Source of the DNA: Bisporella sp. PMI_857
Taxonomy: Eukaryota > Ascomycota > Leotiomycetes > Helotiales > Helotiaceae
DNA: 64,000 nucleotides
Reading direction: 5' to 3'
NCBI GenBank assembly: GCA_021307315.1
Contig: JAJSPD010000043.1
Coordinates: 310,001-374,000, forward strand
Below the pieces are notes generated by a model, which saw only the letters and a list, made by a program, of their open reading frames with translations, was not told the DNA's origin and ran no database searches. Position numbers and translations under genes: made by a program. This document shows positions 46,137-58,373 of the stretch, one piece after another. Positions within the stretch are counted from its first letter, which is position 1. Every line of letters begins with the position of its first letter.

Positions 46137-47300
46137 GATGGTGGACTCTTTACTGAGCTGAAGATATTTAGCAGGGGTAAATGGAAGGTCGCGATAGTTA
46201 TTCCCGCGAGATTTTGTATGCCATGGAGATTCTGCCTGTTGTATTTGATGCGTTGCTTTGATTGTGACTTTTGATTGTGATTTTTGATGGTCTTATTTTG
46301 TGGTGATCAATGACACATTGCGTATTTTCAATTATGAAGCAGTAACGGTCAATAGGGCCTTTTAGGTAGCAATTCTATACTTTCGTTTTGACATACATGT
46401 TAGACTTTTAATCCAGACGACGTCTATTGAATAGAAACCCGCCTTTCATAAACGGCATTGTGATCATCTCTTTCAATGATGCATGATCACTGATATATGA
46501 AGGGGCTTCCGGTCATCGCTATCGATATTCTACTGCTCGATTGAAACTGTCACCTATTAAACTTGAACTAAAAGTTAGTGCTAACCTTAGTGAAACATAA
46601 GAAAGCATGTTACGTTTCCGTGGCGCCTCTACAAGGTCAAGCCATAGTTTTCCATGCCTGCCAATCCTCTGCGCTGTGTCGGCGGGCGAATCGGTCTCGC
46701 CATCCAACAGCAACTCTATGTCACTGCCGCTATTTGCGGGAGCAATGCGGGCAGCAGAGCATTTTGTGCCAGACCTTGGTAAAGTCGCCGTTGTTGATAT
46801 AGCCAACATTGATGTCACCCTCACCACAGATTTCTGTTCTTGCGTATGCTATTATATTGGCTGCATGATGGACATGAAAGATGATAGTGCAGACATCTGA
46901 TGGAGCTTCAGAGGTTATTTAAATATCGGGTTCTGCGCGTTCAGTGTGTTCATTGAAGCTCTTCATCACTACAAATGGCGAAACCACCACCCCTTGGGTC
47001 ACTTCTCCGTTCTGATAGCACTACACAACGCTTCTGAAGTCAAAAGTACATGAGTAGTCCATGAAACTGCTGCCCCTGAGCCGGCTAATAGAATTGAGAT
47101 TATAACACCTCTTCCCAGCTCTCCAACTTACGCAGCTCCATGGGGCCGTGCTTCACAGTTCAAGGTGGTGCACGATATAATATAATACTTTTATAAATTG
47201 CAAGTGAGACCATTTTGGTTAATCAGCAATACAAAATATCTCGTAAATTGCAATAACTCTGCACTATGCAGTTATACTACAACCGCCGCAGTTTCCCTCC
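46137..47300. other. Intergenic, no supported gene
   Basis: About 1.2 kb. ORFs at 46519-46900 on both strands show no family signature. Near 46240-46300 the phrase TTTGATTGTGA is repeated with small changes. Confidence 0.55.
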
Positions 47301-48460
47301 TTAGCACATGAAGTTCCATATCATAAGCGCCGGCGACATCTCTAGAATTGCAACCTGTTTGTCCAACGGGGTTTCTGCTGGATTCTGGGACGTTTTTTTA
47401 TTTTCATTAGCTTGAGCAGTTTCGTGCTGGGTGGCCTTGGCCGCGCGAAGAGCGATCTTGCGGGCTCGCGCAGCCTTTTGCTCTAGGGCCCGTTGCCTCT
47501 TTTCTTCTTTTCTCTTTGCCGCTCTTTCTTCTTGGTCCCTCTGTTTCTGTTTTCCGATCTCCTTCTTCAGCTGTGCAGCAGCTTGAGCATCCTCTTGTGC
47601 TTGAGCCCGTTTTCTCCGCTCTTCCCTTTTCTTGGCTGCCTCTTCTTCTTGCTTTTTCTGTCTCTGTTGTCCGATCTCTCTCTTTAGCTGTGCTGTAACT
47701 TGAGCATTCGCCTGTGCGACGCTCCTCTGCTGGCGGAGTTCTTCTGCTGCGTCCCTCTGTTCACGATTTCGCCTTAGGCTGGACTCCTCCTGTAATGCTT
47801 TGATTTCATTTACTTCAGCTAGTTGCTGCGAGCCAGATATGATGTGCTGACGAAGAAGAAGCGCAGAAGTTGAGCTTATATTTGTTGTGAGCCATCCTTG
47901 AATAGCCATCCATTTTTGCTGAAATAAGTCATATGTGTTAGCAATGTTATATCAGAAAATAAACATTAGTGCGTTGCCTACAATGTCTTGTAAGGTCACA
48001 CGATAATCAGGTCCAGCGACACGTTCGACCAGTGAGACAATACGAGATGCGCAATCCCCAAGCTGCCGCATCGTGTTTTCAGATAGAGGGACCCGGTGTA
48101 CTGCAGCATTCCGGATTACTCGAGATGAATGTAAGTCAAGGAGGAAATTGTCCAGCTCCTTAGGAGTAATTCCAGCCTTCGCGATAGAAGATTTATGTTT
48201 TTGGAAGTATTGGCTTATCTCCTTAACTAGCGCAGGAAGCTCAGCAGCTTGGTAGCAGGTCCAGTTTCGTTGATCTAATACCTCAGGGCAGAGTTTCCGA
48301 CAAAATATAAAGAGAGCCAATTCCAACTTGTCTTGCGATTCGCATAGCAATACGAAGTTTCGCAGGAATCTCTCTATCTTCAGTAAAATTCAGCAGTTTG
48401 CTAATGGGGGTCATACTTTTTCACCTTTTCCTTTGCATCGGAGCTCTTTTGTTTCGCCAT
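47301..48460 (-). CDS. HEPN-like domain plus charged coiled coil (3 exons)
   Basis: Minus-strand exons 48460-48425, 48377-47982 and 47918-47301 give 349 residues. Residues 13-145 are all-helical and contain VIRNAAVHRVPLSENT, in which Arg101-Asn-x-x-x-His106 fits the RNxxxH motif of HEPN ribonuclease and nucleic-acid-binding domains. The following helix (LGDCASRIVSLVERV) also fits HEPN layout. Residues about 185-310 form a Lys/Glu/Gln coiled coil with two near-identical repeats (AQLKREIGQQRQKKQEE and AQLKKEIGKQKQRDQEE). The short tail ends WNFMC. HEPN assignment is by motif and helix order only; RNase activity is not shown. Confidence 0.75.
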
Positions 48461-49728
48461 ACTATCAGATATCAACGCAGATTAGGGTTCTTGGTTGAGA
48501 GATTCACGAGTATATGGATTTAGAAGTGCTCTTCCTGACTTGTGGTAGCCTCTAAGTTCTTCTTTAGACACATGATACTACCAAAGGGATTCTGGTATCG
48601 TGGAAAGTGCTGTTCTTTCGCGCAGTAGGACTTGCTTTAAGTACATTTTTGGAAGACAACTAATTTGCTCCAGCTAATTGCTCCATAAACTCAAGGAATG
48701 GCACCCTCTAACATTTCACTGGTCAGTATATCGTACACTTTGTGGCTTTCCGCACTGGTGAAAGTCAAGCATATGAATACACAGTACATCCCCGAATTCG
48801 ATGATGAAAAGCCTGATGCACTAAACTCAGGTTTTCTTGCTGGCTGGACTATTGAGTATCCCAAATCAACTCTAAGTACACCGCTGTCCGGAATTGGTGT
48901 GTGAGATGACCTTAAAGAGTCTAGTTACATTCCTGCTGTGCCCATCATATCCGGTCTTGTTAATTGGGTAATTTGGCGAACTCAAAACACATTTTTAATC
49001 AGTTAAGATAAAGATATTACCATTGAGATGAATTCTCAGGACCATTGGCATAACTTCAGCTAGTTCTTAAATCTGTATTTAGTTTTCTCCAGGAAATTAG
49101 AATCGTTTACTGAATTCTTGGAATAAGAGAAGCATGATACTTGGTAGCCATACCAAAACCAAGTACAATGATTAGGAAAACTATAGAATGAAGTGCACAT
49201 CGCATGCTACGGAATAGCAATGACATATTCTAAATATTTGCTTGCTAGAGCAACTTAGAATGATGATCCATCAACTTTTTCCTGCCACTCATTTTGACTG
49301 GTATATCGGAATATATAGGTCTTGGACCTACCCTTTGTACTGACAACCGGCTTGGCAATAGCGGGTCAGCCCACTGCCCGAGCCAGCCAACGACCTCATC
49401 TGAAAGTATTGTACTCCACTCTGCAGCACAAATAAGCAGTTGGTCGAACACGTTAGGTAAGGATTAAGTGACGTTTGCTGACATAATTTTTGCTTAGTTT
49501 TCACTCCCAATATTAACCACACGCCTGACGTACTGAGTGAAATGTATACTTTTATCTCTTAGTAATGTCCCCTCGTTAAGTATAGATAATTTTACATTTA
49601 CATAGAAACTGTTGCGTTAATATCTATTCAAAATAGTACCCTTCGATTCGGTTGACTTTATTTACAGCTCTTCCGAGAGCTAAGTTCGTCACCAACCCCT
49701 TGGCTGCAAGGTAGGGTGCCTCAGTGTC
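48461..49728. other. Intergenic, AT-rich, no supported gene
   Basis: About 1.3 kb. Short ORFs such as 48698-48904 and 49245-49451 lack signatures. No repeat or RNA gene is visible. Confidence 0.55.
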
Positions 49729-50794
49729 ATGATGATTGAAGGCCACACCACTTTTGACATACCTGTCGAGAAGGACATCACAATTCACGGCATCAAGTCC
49801 GGCAATGGCCCACCTCTGGTAAGCTCATTCTGTCTTGCGGCTGCCTTTTATTTCATGGGAGTTAGTAGCTAGAGAGCTGTCTCATGTACCATATTACATC
49901 TTTCCATTGGTCATGTCAACTTTTGAGAGGAAGTTTCTTTAAGTTGCTACACCTGTCTTTTGAGACAATGCTACAAATCTAACTAATTCTCAGCTCCTCC
50001 TCCATGGCTTCCCCCAATCTCACCACATGTGGCACCTCATCACGCCTCAACTGAGCCCATCCTTCACCATCATCGCCATTGATCTCCGCGGCTATGGCGC
50101 CTCGTCCAAACCACCCGCTTCGCCCTCGCACGCCTCATATTCCAAATCCACAATGGCGCGCGACTGCGCCGCTGTGATGGCCACTCTCGGGTACGAAACC
50201 TTCTTTGTGATCTCCCATGACCGCGGCGCAAGAGTCGCGCACAAGCTATGTGTTGATTTCCCGGACCGGGTTCGGAAATGCATCTTGCTAGACATCTGTC
50301 CTACGCTTACCATGTATGAGAAAATGAGCTCCCGATTCGCGAAGATCTACTGGAATTGGTTTTTCCTGGCCCAGCCGACTCCGTTCCCTGAGAAGGCCAT
50401 CACGGGGAACGCTGAGTTGTTCGCGGAGCGGTTCTTCTATGGGCATGCAGAGAGGTTTATCAAGGCGGAGGCGATGCAAGTGTATAAGGCGCAATTGAGG
50501 GATATGGAGGTGGTGACGGCCGCGTGCGAGGATTATCGCGCGGCGGGGACGGTGGATCTTGAGGAGGCGAGGAAGGACCTGGAGGATGGGAAGAAGGCAA
50601 GGTGTCCGATAAGGGTATTGTGGGGTGGAAAGGGGGCTACTGGGACGAATTTTGATGTTCTTGCCGAGTGGAGGGCTGTTAGCGAGGGAGAAGTCAGTGG
50701 AGAGCCGGTAGGGACTGGACACTGGATCCCGGAAGAGGTGCCAGATGTCGTGGTGAAACATGCTTTGGAATTTTTTGGTGACGAGACCGAATAG
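49729..50794 (+). CDS. Alpha/beta hydrolase, haloacetate-dehalogenase-like (2 exons)
   Basis: Exons 49729-49818 and 49994-50794 give 296 residues; a second ATG directly follows the first. LLLHGFPQSHHMW is the oxyanion-loop HGFP signature. The nucleophile elbow reads SHDRGARVAHKL, with Asp in place of Ser, as in fluoroacetate/haloacetate dehalogenases and epoxide hydrolases. KIYWNWFFLAQPTPFPE contains the Trp/Tyr cap region of the FAc-DEX group, and GTGHWIPEE supplies the catalytic His. Family members cleave C-halogen or epoxide bonds; the natural substrate in fungi is unknown. No signal peptide, so cytosolic. It converges on the MFS gene with 375 bp between stops. Confidence 0.9.
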
Positions 50795-51169
50795 AATGAA
50801 TCTGAAATTGTGACCCACACGTTTTATTCGCTCCTTATCATTACCATATCCAAGCTTAGTTGCAGTTAAAAATATTCCTTTCATCGCTGACTCATTTAGG
50901 TTTGGCTGATTGGTGTAGGACCCGACGAAAGGTAACTTGCCGTTATCAAGGAATTTGCTCTAGCAATAAACTTGAAGACTCCTTTATTACTTAATTTTGC
51001 TTTCAAGAAATGAAGGTGTCTGGCTTGAAATACAGGGTAAAGGATGAGACATTCTCAAAGAGATATGTCTGAGCAATGGGCATGGAATTAGCTTTTGAGT
51101 AGTAAGTGTCTTAGCCCTAGTGGGTATACCTCATGCTCGTAGCAAGTCTTTTTCCAAAGACCGTGACGA
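50795..51169. other. Intergenic between convergent genes
   Basis: 375 bp joining the 3' ends of the hydrolase and MFS transporter genes. Nothing is distinguishable in it. Confidence 0.55.
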
Positions 51170-53195
51170 TTAAGTTCTGTTATCAGCTGGTCTCACATCC
51201 TCTGCAGTCCTCTCATGAGCATTTCCTCCTTCCGGATCCTCTACGGCTGTGCCTTCGCTGCTGTCAATGGCATCCTCTCTGACTCCCAAGCGAGTCGGTA
51301 CATCCTTACTGAGAGGATGGACCGCAATAAATAAACCCGACACTAGGCACCCAGCAGCAAAAGCAGCGTACTGCGAGTGATCAGCAATAACTCAATCCTC
51401 AGTGACAAAACTTACCATAATCCACACACTCCGCAGAGACCTCTGAAAGGCATCTCTAACCATGGCCTGCTGCTCAATAGGAAGCTTCCTAATCATCTCA
51501 ACATGGGCTGTAGCCTCACCTCCCGCAAGCTGCTCAGTAAACTCTCCTCCAAGCCCTGTAAAATTTGGTCTTTCCTTTGCCATCTCGTTTTGAAACACCA
51601 CCCCACCAATGATAGCTGAGATAGCAGCAGATAATATCCTGGTAAACCCCATGGTTGCTGTGGCAGTCGCAACATCCTGCTCGTCAACGTTGGCTTGTAG
51701 TGCAAGCAGCGGGCCTTCAAAATTCATGCCTATCCCGGCACCGACTATCATTTGATATATGGCGATCTTAGGCCAATTTGCAGATGTGTCGAGATTGATG
51801 AGAAGACCAGTGCCGAGGACTGTCAGTAAGATACCCAGATAGACGGCTGAGATGTATTTGCCGGTGCGTTGGATGTAAATACCAGTTAAGGCAGCTGAAC
51901 AGGTCTCTGTGAGGATGAAGGGAAGGAGGTAGACACCTGAGAGGAGAGGCCCAGCACTTAACACTGCCTGGAAGTAGAGTGGGAGGTAGTAAGCTATTCC
52001 GATTAGGACGTACCCGTGGAAGAAGCACACGGTGAACGACGCTACCGAGGATAACGAGCGGAAGAGCCGGAGAGGAATCACCGGATGTTTCACAAACTTC
52101 CACTCATTGAGGGAGAAGAGGAAATAGGTGAAAACGCCGAAAATTATGAGGTTTATGACGGTGGCAGACGACCAGGAAAATGTTTGCCCGCCAAAGTTGA
52201 GACCTAGGAGGAGCATTAGGGTTGCACCGATAATGAGGATCGAGCCAGACCAGTCTATTGCGAGCAGGCCACGGAGGATCGGGGCATCTTGTTTTTCTTT
52301 GGGCATAGTAAAAATCAGGAGGAGAAATACTATGCCGGAGATAGGTACTACAACATTTCAAGTCACAAAAATGAAATTCGTTAAGACTATGACACTTACG
52401 ATTGATCCAGAAACACCATCTCCAGCTAAAGGTGGTCGTGCATGTTAGCAAAACATAAAATCACACGGTGTAGGTATTTGCTCACGAAAGCTGCTGGGTG
52501 AACACTCCCCCAAGTACTGGCCCAATTCCGCTCGCAAAAGCCCACACCACACTCGTCAAACCAAAATACAAACTCCTGTCCCTCAAACTAAACAGGTCAC
52601 TGATCGTGATGTTAACCAACGTCAATAACCCGCTGGCACCTACACCCTGCACCACCCTACCTCCAAGAAACACACCTAACCCGCTTCCATCTTTCGCCAG
52701 AGCACACATCAAGCTCCCTACGGCGAAAATGGCAATAGCAGTTAATAAGACTGGCTTGCGACCGAATAAATCGGAAATGTGGCCCCATGATGGCGTAGAA
52801 GCGCAGTTTCCGAGCACGTAGGAGGACCCTATCCAGGCGTAGCTGGAGGGCGAGGGGAAGGTGGATGCGATGGTGGGGAGGGCGGTGCTGATTATTGTGA
52901 CGTCTATAGCAGCGACGAAGACGCATAAACAGAGGGAGGTCATTATGAATGCGATGCGGAGCTTGGGATGGGAGGTGATCGGCGTGGTGGTCAACGGAGC
53001 GGGTGAGGTAGGGGTTTCTGTTAATGGCGGAGGGACTGCTGGGACTTCTGGGACGGCAGAGGAGTTGGTGGTGAGAGGGGGTGGATCATGTTGCACAGTG
53101 TTTCTGAGGGAGTGTGGTTTGGGAGACGGGGGATGCTCAATGAGTGAGAGGACGGATAGGGGATAAGAGGCGGTGGTTGCGCCGGGATGATCCAT
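51170..53195 (-). CDS. MFS multidrug exporter, DHA2-type (4 exons)
   Basis: Minus-strand exons 53195-52486, 52425-52400 (26 bp micro-exon), 52347-51416 and 51370-51170 give 622 residues. A Pro/Thr-rich cytosolic N-terminus of about 80 residues precedes roughly 14 hydrophobic helices. Family motifs are visible: motif A-like GHISDLFGRKPVLL between TM2 and TM3, GRVVQGVGASG in TM4 and the motif C GIGPVLGGVF in TM5, followed by WRWCFWINLPIS encoded across the micro-exon. These mark drug:H+ antiporters of the plasma membrane or vacuole. The C-terminal tail is acidic. The substrate is unknown. Confidence 0.92.
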
Positions 53196-54388
53196 TACAA
53201 CAAACTATTAATATATGGTATTTATGTAGAACGTAGGGCAACTAAATGATTGACTGGAAATATATGGAAATGTTGAGTAAAAACTGCAGTTTATATAGTA
53301 TCGGGAAACCATTGACGAGGGATAGGCTTGGCATCACCCTTCAGCAAGCAACTCAGTTTTCACAACTAAATGAGAGTCGACTGAAGTGACTTGACGTTGG
53401 GGGGTGCGCTGAGCCCGTTTATTTTCTGCGCCGCTCGGCAAGGGACTGGGCGTGCATTGAATGTCAGCCAAGCCAGGGTTGATTAGTACTTTAATCAGCA
53501 CCAAGAAGGATCTGAGACGAATGCTTTATTGCTGCTAGTAACCAAATATCTCGCTTGAGCTGATTGGATTACTGTTTTGCACAAATATTGAAGGAAAGAT
53601 ACTCAAAGTAATAGATAGAAGTATTAAGATCGATGTGGGCCCAATATCACCTCATGATCGGACAACTCGGAGTGTATCATCTGCTGAAGAAGTCTGCCCC
53701 TGAAATTATCGTTTAGGATTACGACAAAGCGCTTATATGTTGTAAAGCACACGATGTTGGATATATGAAGCCTCGCTGAAGCCTCACAATGAGAAATACA
53801 AAACTAGTGGCTTGCCGTCCTTGTCGAATATTGAAATGTATAACATCAGGGAACTCTATCAACTTAATAGTGTCGTACTTTGCATGCTGGAACTGGATGG
53901 TGATCGAGAATACCAACGACAAGCTAAATACATCAAATGTGAGCTTCATCTCACTTGCGCTGACGAATCACAGCGAAAAACTTACAAGAGTACTGATGCA
54001 GCATTGGCAATATGCTTGCTGATCAAATTTCTATTTGGATCCACCGCAAACTTTGAAGATTGAAACATTTACTTTATAGATGATGTAGAGGCGGCTTGGG
54101 CGTACTTGGGAGCAGTTTATATCAAGCAAGTTCATAACCTTAATATTACAATATGCGTGCTAGCAGGAACCATACCAAGAAGGCAAGAATAGAGGTCACC
54201 GCCAAGAATTGTCTTGGCAGGAACATCCGCTGCATTTCCTTTTCAGGATATCTTATGCTCATGATGTAATTCATACATCATTGGTATAGAATATGCAAGA
54301 CACCATACTGTTGGCAGCTACATGTAAGTCATATCTCTGTTCAAACTTTAGTAAACACTTCATACTCTACCCCATCTTGAACTCAACC
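53196..54388. other. Intergenic, no supported gene
   Basis: About 1.2 kb with the MFS promoter on the left. Overlapping plus-strand ORFs at 53789-54063 have no signature. The right end carries the next gene's promoter. Confidence 0.55.
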
Positions 54389-54799
54389 ATGTCTTTTCTA
54401 CGACCCTCCTCGAACATCTTACTCTCGTCCCGTCGAGCCGCGCCTCTTAGTGCACGCATACCTCCCCCTCTCCGCTACATCTCACCTACAATCCCTCGAC
54501 TCTCGAATCAGGGATATGGCGAGGGAAAGGGGGATCCCGCGGCCGAGAACAGTGAGAGAAGCACGAAGACACAAGAAGGCCATGAACACCCAGGGCCCGC
54601 AGCGCCAGAGGGGAAGGGCAGTGGCGGCAGCCGGCCCACTAAAGCCAAACCCGAAGATGCATCTGCAAACTCTGGCGGGAGTAGATCAAAAGAAGTGAGG
54701 GAGACGGGGTCCAGTCCTACGGGTGAGCAAATAAGGAATAGTTCAGTGGACGCAGAGACGAAGATTCATGATAATCAGACCCCAGGTACGGGAAACTAG
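54389..54799 (+). CDS. Small mitochondrial-type protein, truncated by an in-frame TAG
   Basis: The ORF starts MSFLRPSSNILLSSRRAAPL and encodes 136 residues. The N-terminus is Arg/Ser-rich and non-acidic, typical of mitochondrial import, followed by GYGEGKGDPAAEN, GHEHPGPAAPEG and a Gly/Ser/Lys linker. Directly after the TAG (54797-54799) the same frame stays open to the stop ending at 54930 and reads EYKKEVEQHNKEFEQGHD, then ADDKVDKKFWKDR. That is the kind of conserved tail I associate with this fungal family. The stop therefore looks like a truncating change in an otherwise intact gene. No intron can remove it, as the nearest GT lies only 14 bases upstream. Confidence 0.7.
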   Translation: MSFLRPSSNILLSSRRAAPLSARIPPPLRYISPTIPRLSNQGYGEGKGDPAAENSERSTKTQEGHEHPGPAAPEGKGSGGSRPTKAKPEDASANSGGSRSKEVRETGSSPTGEQIRNSSVDAETKIHDNQTPGTGN

Positions 54800-54930
54800 G
54801 AGTATAAGAAGGAGGTAGAGCAGCATAATAAGGAGTTTGAGCAGGGTCATGATCGGGCGAGCGCAGCAGCGGATGATAAGGTTGACAAGAAGTTCTGGAA
54901 AGATAGGGTGATGATGAAAAATCTGACATA
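54800..54930 (+). pseudogene. Orphaned C-terminal tail in frame after the TAG
   Basis: In frame with the preceding CDS and open for 42 codons, ending MMKNLT then TAG. Its charged helical composition matches the upstream protein. It could be lost coding sequence or be translated by stop-codon readthrough. Confidence 0.55.
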
Positions 54931-55796
54931 GGCGCTAATATGTTTTCAGGTCATGGAGGACATGATGGGATGTAGTGCCATCTATATGCTACTTGTGCCC
55001 TGGTTACCTCCTCGGGATTGTGCCAACAAGTCTTCTCACTGAGCAGGCCTTTCTTCAAAGCTATTTCTTTTTTTTCTGCCCCCAAGATGATGTCGCGGTG
55101 TAGATAGTTCTGGACTAATATTGTACATATCGATTGATATGTTGCTTCTTGCATCTCCATCAAATCGGCGATGAATAAGAATGCCAGCTTGGTGAAGCTC
55201 AACTGAATCCCAAAAATTATTGTCTGAATAGCTACACCTAATCGTCTTCAACTCCCATGAAAGCATGATCCCGATGATCGAAAAATACATGACCCAAGCT
55301 CCCAAGCTAACCCCACACATTCTGCCCCATTCTGCCACATTCGATCCACTTTTTAATGGTTCAAGCGCCTGTGGCTGGAGCCCGAAGCAGGGGCCAAAGT
55401 GACGTAATCCCTGTAATGATGGTAAACAAAAATCCATCCATGACGAGATCACCACCACACATGCAATTCTACGCTCATTCTACGCTGCTTATGGGAAATT
55501 TAACACATTGCCATCTCCGAAGACCCTTGCCCATAGCCAATCATTGACCAAAAGCCACGGACTTGGGCGGTGAAAATCCCCCCCGCTAACAAAGAAATAC
55601 GTCAGAGGTTTACCTTGCAGCTTCTAAGCGAAAAGAAGGCGACACCTCACCTCGTCTTTCCAACAAAGTCACCTCACCAAAACAAAACTCAAATCTGCTC
55701 CTGATAAAGAGAGTCTCCTCGTACTGTCTTGTTTACAGTAATTGCGACAGACCTATTATCTACACCAATAGAACACGACACTAATCTTCTCGAAAT
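54931..55796. other. Intergenic, no supported gene
   Basis: 866 bp. Minus-strand ORFs at 54951-55458 have no signature. The last 200 bases before the next ATG are rich in CTCACC/CAAAAC and look like a promoter with 5' UTR. Confidence 0.55.
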
Positions 55797-57727
55797 ATGA
55801 AGCTCTTCTCACAGCTTCTGGTACTCGGCCTCGCAGCTGAAGCTACCGTTGCAAGCACATGGTTCAGTAAGAGTGGTAAGTTCAACCCAATCTCCTTTTT
55901 AACTCGTCAGATTTCATATTCTATATACGCTCTGGAGTTTCTGGGAGCTTCGTTGCACTGAGGATACCATATCACGCCATCCCTTTCTTCAATCCCACCA
56001 TAGCTTCAACCATCGTCATACTAATAAGAGGACATAGTATACAATAAATGGCATGAGACTGAGCTTGAGCGATGGCTTTCTGATCACAATGTACCATACC
56101 CAACACCAGCAGACCGAAAAGATCTCGAGAACTTGGTGAAAGCAAATTGGCAAACCAGGGTCACTCAACCATACAATGATTGGGACGCCAAACAAATCAG
56201 CTCTTTCCTGTCAGACAAAGGTGTTGAGACGAAGGACTCTGCTGCTGTGAATAAAGATAGTTTATTAGCACAGGTTAAGAATTACTGGTATGAGACTGAG
56301 GAGAAGGCTGAAGATGCTTGGTCAAGTGTGAAGGATTGGATTTTTGACAGGTATTTTCTACCTTTCCTTTGTATGATTGAAAGTTAACTCTTCCCAGTTG
56401 GAGCGACTCTCAATTGAAAGCATTCGCCGACAAGCACGACATTCCCGTACCTCAACCACGCAAGCGTGACACTATCTTGTCTACTCTTCGGTCCAATTAT
56501 GAAACTGTTGCAACCAAGGTTGGCGAGACCGCTAGTTATCCCGGAAATTGGCTCTACTCTACCTGGTCTGAATCTGGTAAGCCTTCTCTTCATATTTGAC
56601 CACTGAAATTTTGGCTAATCCTCGTAGATTTGAAGGCGTGGCTCGATGAGCGAGGAATCCCAGTTCCGCAGCCAACAACCAGAGATAAGTTGATTGCCAG
56701 TGTTCGCCGGAACTCACGTATTGCTAGCTTAAAGGCAGCCGCCGCATCCGCTTCTGCTTCCCAATCAGCTGCCAATGCTGCCCAAACTCTCAGTGATAAG
56801 CTCCTTGACTCCTGGTCTGACTCTCAAATCAAGGCATGGGCCGATGAGAATGGTATAAAGGTTCCGCAAGGTAGCAGGCGCAATGAGTTGATTGCTATTG
56901 CGCGTAAGCATCGTGCTCAACTTACTGCCTCTGCATCTTCTGCTTTCGGAGCTGCTACTAGCAGCGCCGGGAATCAATACGCTAAGGCTACTGATGATGC
57001 TCAGTTGAAGGCTGAGGATGCTTTCAACTCTGCTTCTGCTACCTGGAGTGAGTCTCGTCTCAAGGCTTATCTCGATACACGTGGCGTTCCCGTTCCACAA
57101 TCCGGTAAGAGGGATGAGCTCCTTGCCGCGGTTCGCTTGAATAGACACAAGGCAGCCACCGGCTGGTCAGCATGGACTTTCGATACCTGGACCATTGACA
57201 ACTTAAAGAAATATCTAGCCCAATCCGGAAACAAAGCTGCTCAAAAAGCCAGCAAGCAGACTGATGCCACTCGTGAGCAACTGATCTCTGCTGCCCAAGA
57301 AGCATACGCAACTGCCTCCAAATCTGGGGGAACTGCTTACGCATCTGTGACTTCATATCTCGCTCAGCAAACCGATGCCGCCAAGGACAGCATTTTCGAT
57401 ACCTGGTCTGAGTCTGAGCTTAAGAATTACCTCGACTCATATGGTTTCGACGTTCCTCAAGGATCCACCAAGAACCAATTGATTGCCTATGCTCGTAACT
57501 CCCGCAACTACTTTCAGTACGGCACAACTACTCCTCAAGGAACCCTGTGGGCCAAATTGAACAACGGCTATAACTGGGTCCTTGAACAATTGAATCTCGG
57601 CGCCGCGGCTGGAAAGAAGCAAGCAGAAGTGGCTGCCGACTCCGCCAAAGAAGGAGCTACTTATGCTAGCAACCGTGCCGACGAGGCTGCGCAGAAGGCT
57701 GGTGACAAGATCAAGGAGGAATTGTAA
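55797..57727 (+). CDS. Ish1-repeat stress-response protein (4 exons)
   Basis: Exons 55797-55875, 56029-56350, 56398-56576 and 56628-57727 give 559 residues. A signal peptide (MKLFSQLLVLGLAAEATVAS) leads into about eight Ish1-type repeats of the form W(S/D)xSxLKxxLDxxGxPVPQP, for example LERWLSDHNVPYP, LKAFADKHDIPVPQP, LKAWLDERGIPVPQP, IKAWADENGIKVPQ, LKAYLDTRGVPVPQ and LKNYLDSYGFDVPQ. One unit (LKKYLAQSGNKAAQK) has lost the VPQ core. Ala/Ser-rich spacers separate them and the tail is amphipathic (KKQAEVAADSAKE). S. pombe Ish1 sits at the nuclear envelope and responds to stress; secretory-route entry fits that or an ER location. Confidence 0.9.
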
Positions 57728-58373
57728 GTTTGGGACAAATGGATGAATGATGAAGAGAGAGGAATAATGACAGTCTGTAACTACTATTAGCGGTTGGTTT
57801 TCAATGGAGTGGCGGCATTTATGACTTTCAGGCCTCTCTGGTCATCATTCTTGAATCTTTGCGGCTTTAGGATAGGCATGGATGAGAAAAGATAGGTAGT
57901 TCAATGAGATGATGTCTTTTATTTTTGCGTGTAGTGTGTGCGTTCACCACACATTAATCTCGCCAAAGCGTACCTGTAAGTAGAGATTCGGATAATCATT
58001 GGCATATCAAGTGCTTTCCTTTTGTGTTCAATTGCTGCTTTGAAGTATGCCGGACTATTTTTGGCGCGTCAGATGCTCAACAGCCAACATGCCATCGTCG
58101 GCTGATCGCATCCGCCGTAGCACAATATGAGCAGAGTACCACCCGATTCGAGTAGCTGATAGGTATCTGCCCTGTCCAAGGTCACGCAAAGCGAAATCGT
58201 CTCTGGTTCTACGGCTGCTAGACCCGAAATCACGATTGAAGGGTGATTCGGCTCAACCTTGGTCCTTTCGCCCATACGCATCCCCGGCCACTCCTGCGCA
58301 TGCCTCACCCATCCATAGCTGATGTGATGTTGATTTAGCTCTGCCCTCGCTTCCCAGAGCCAACCTTGTTCCA
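57728..58373. other. Intergenic, no supported gene
   Basis: 646 bp. A minus-strand ORF at 58069-58374 is probably chance. It includes the promoter of the next small gene. Confidence 0.5.
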
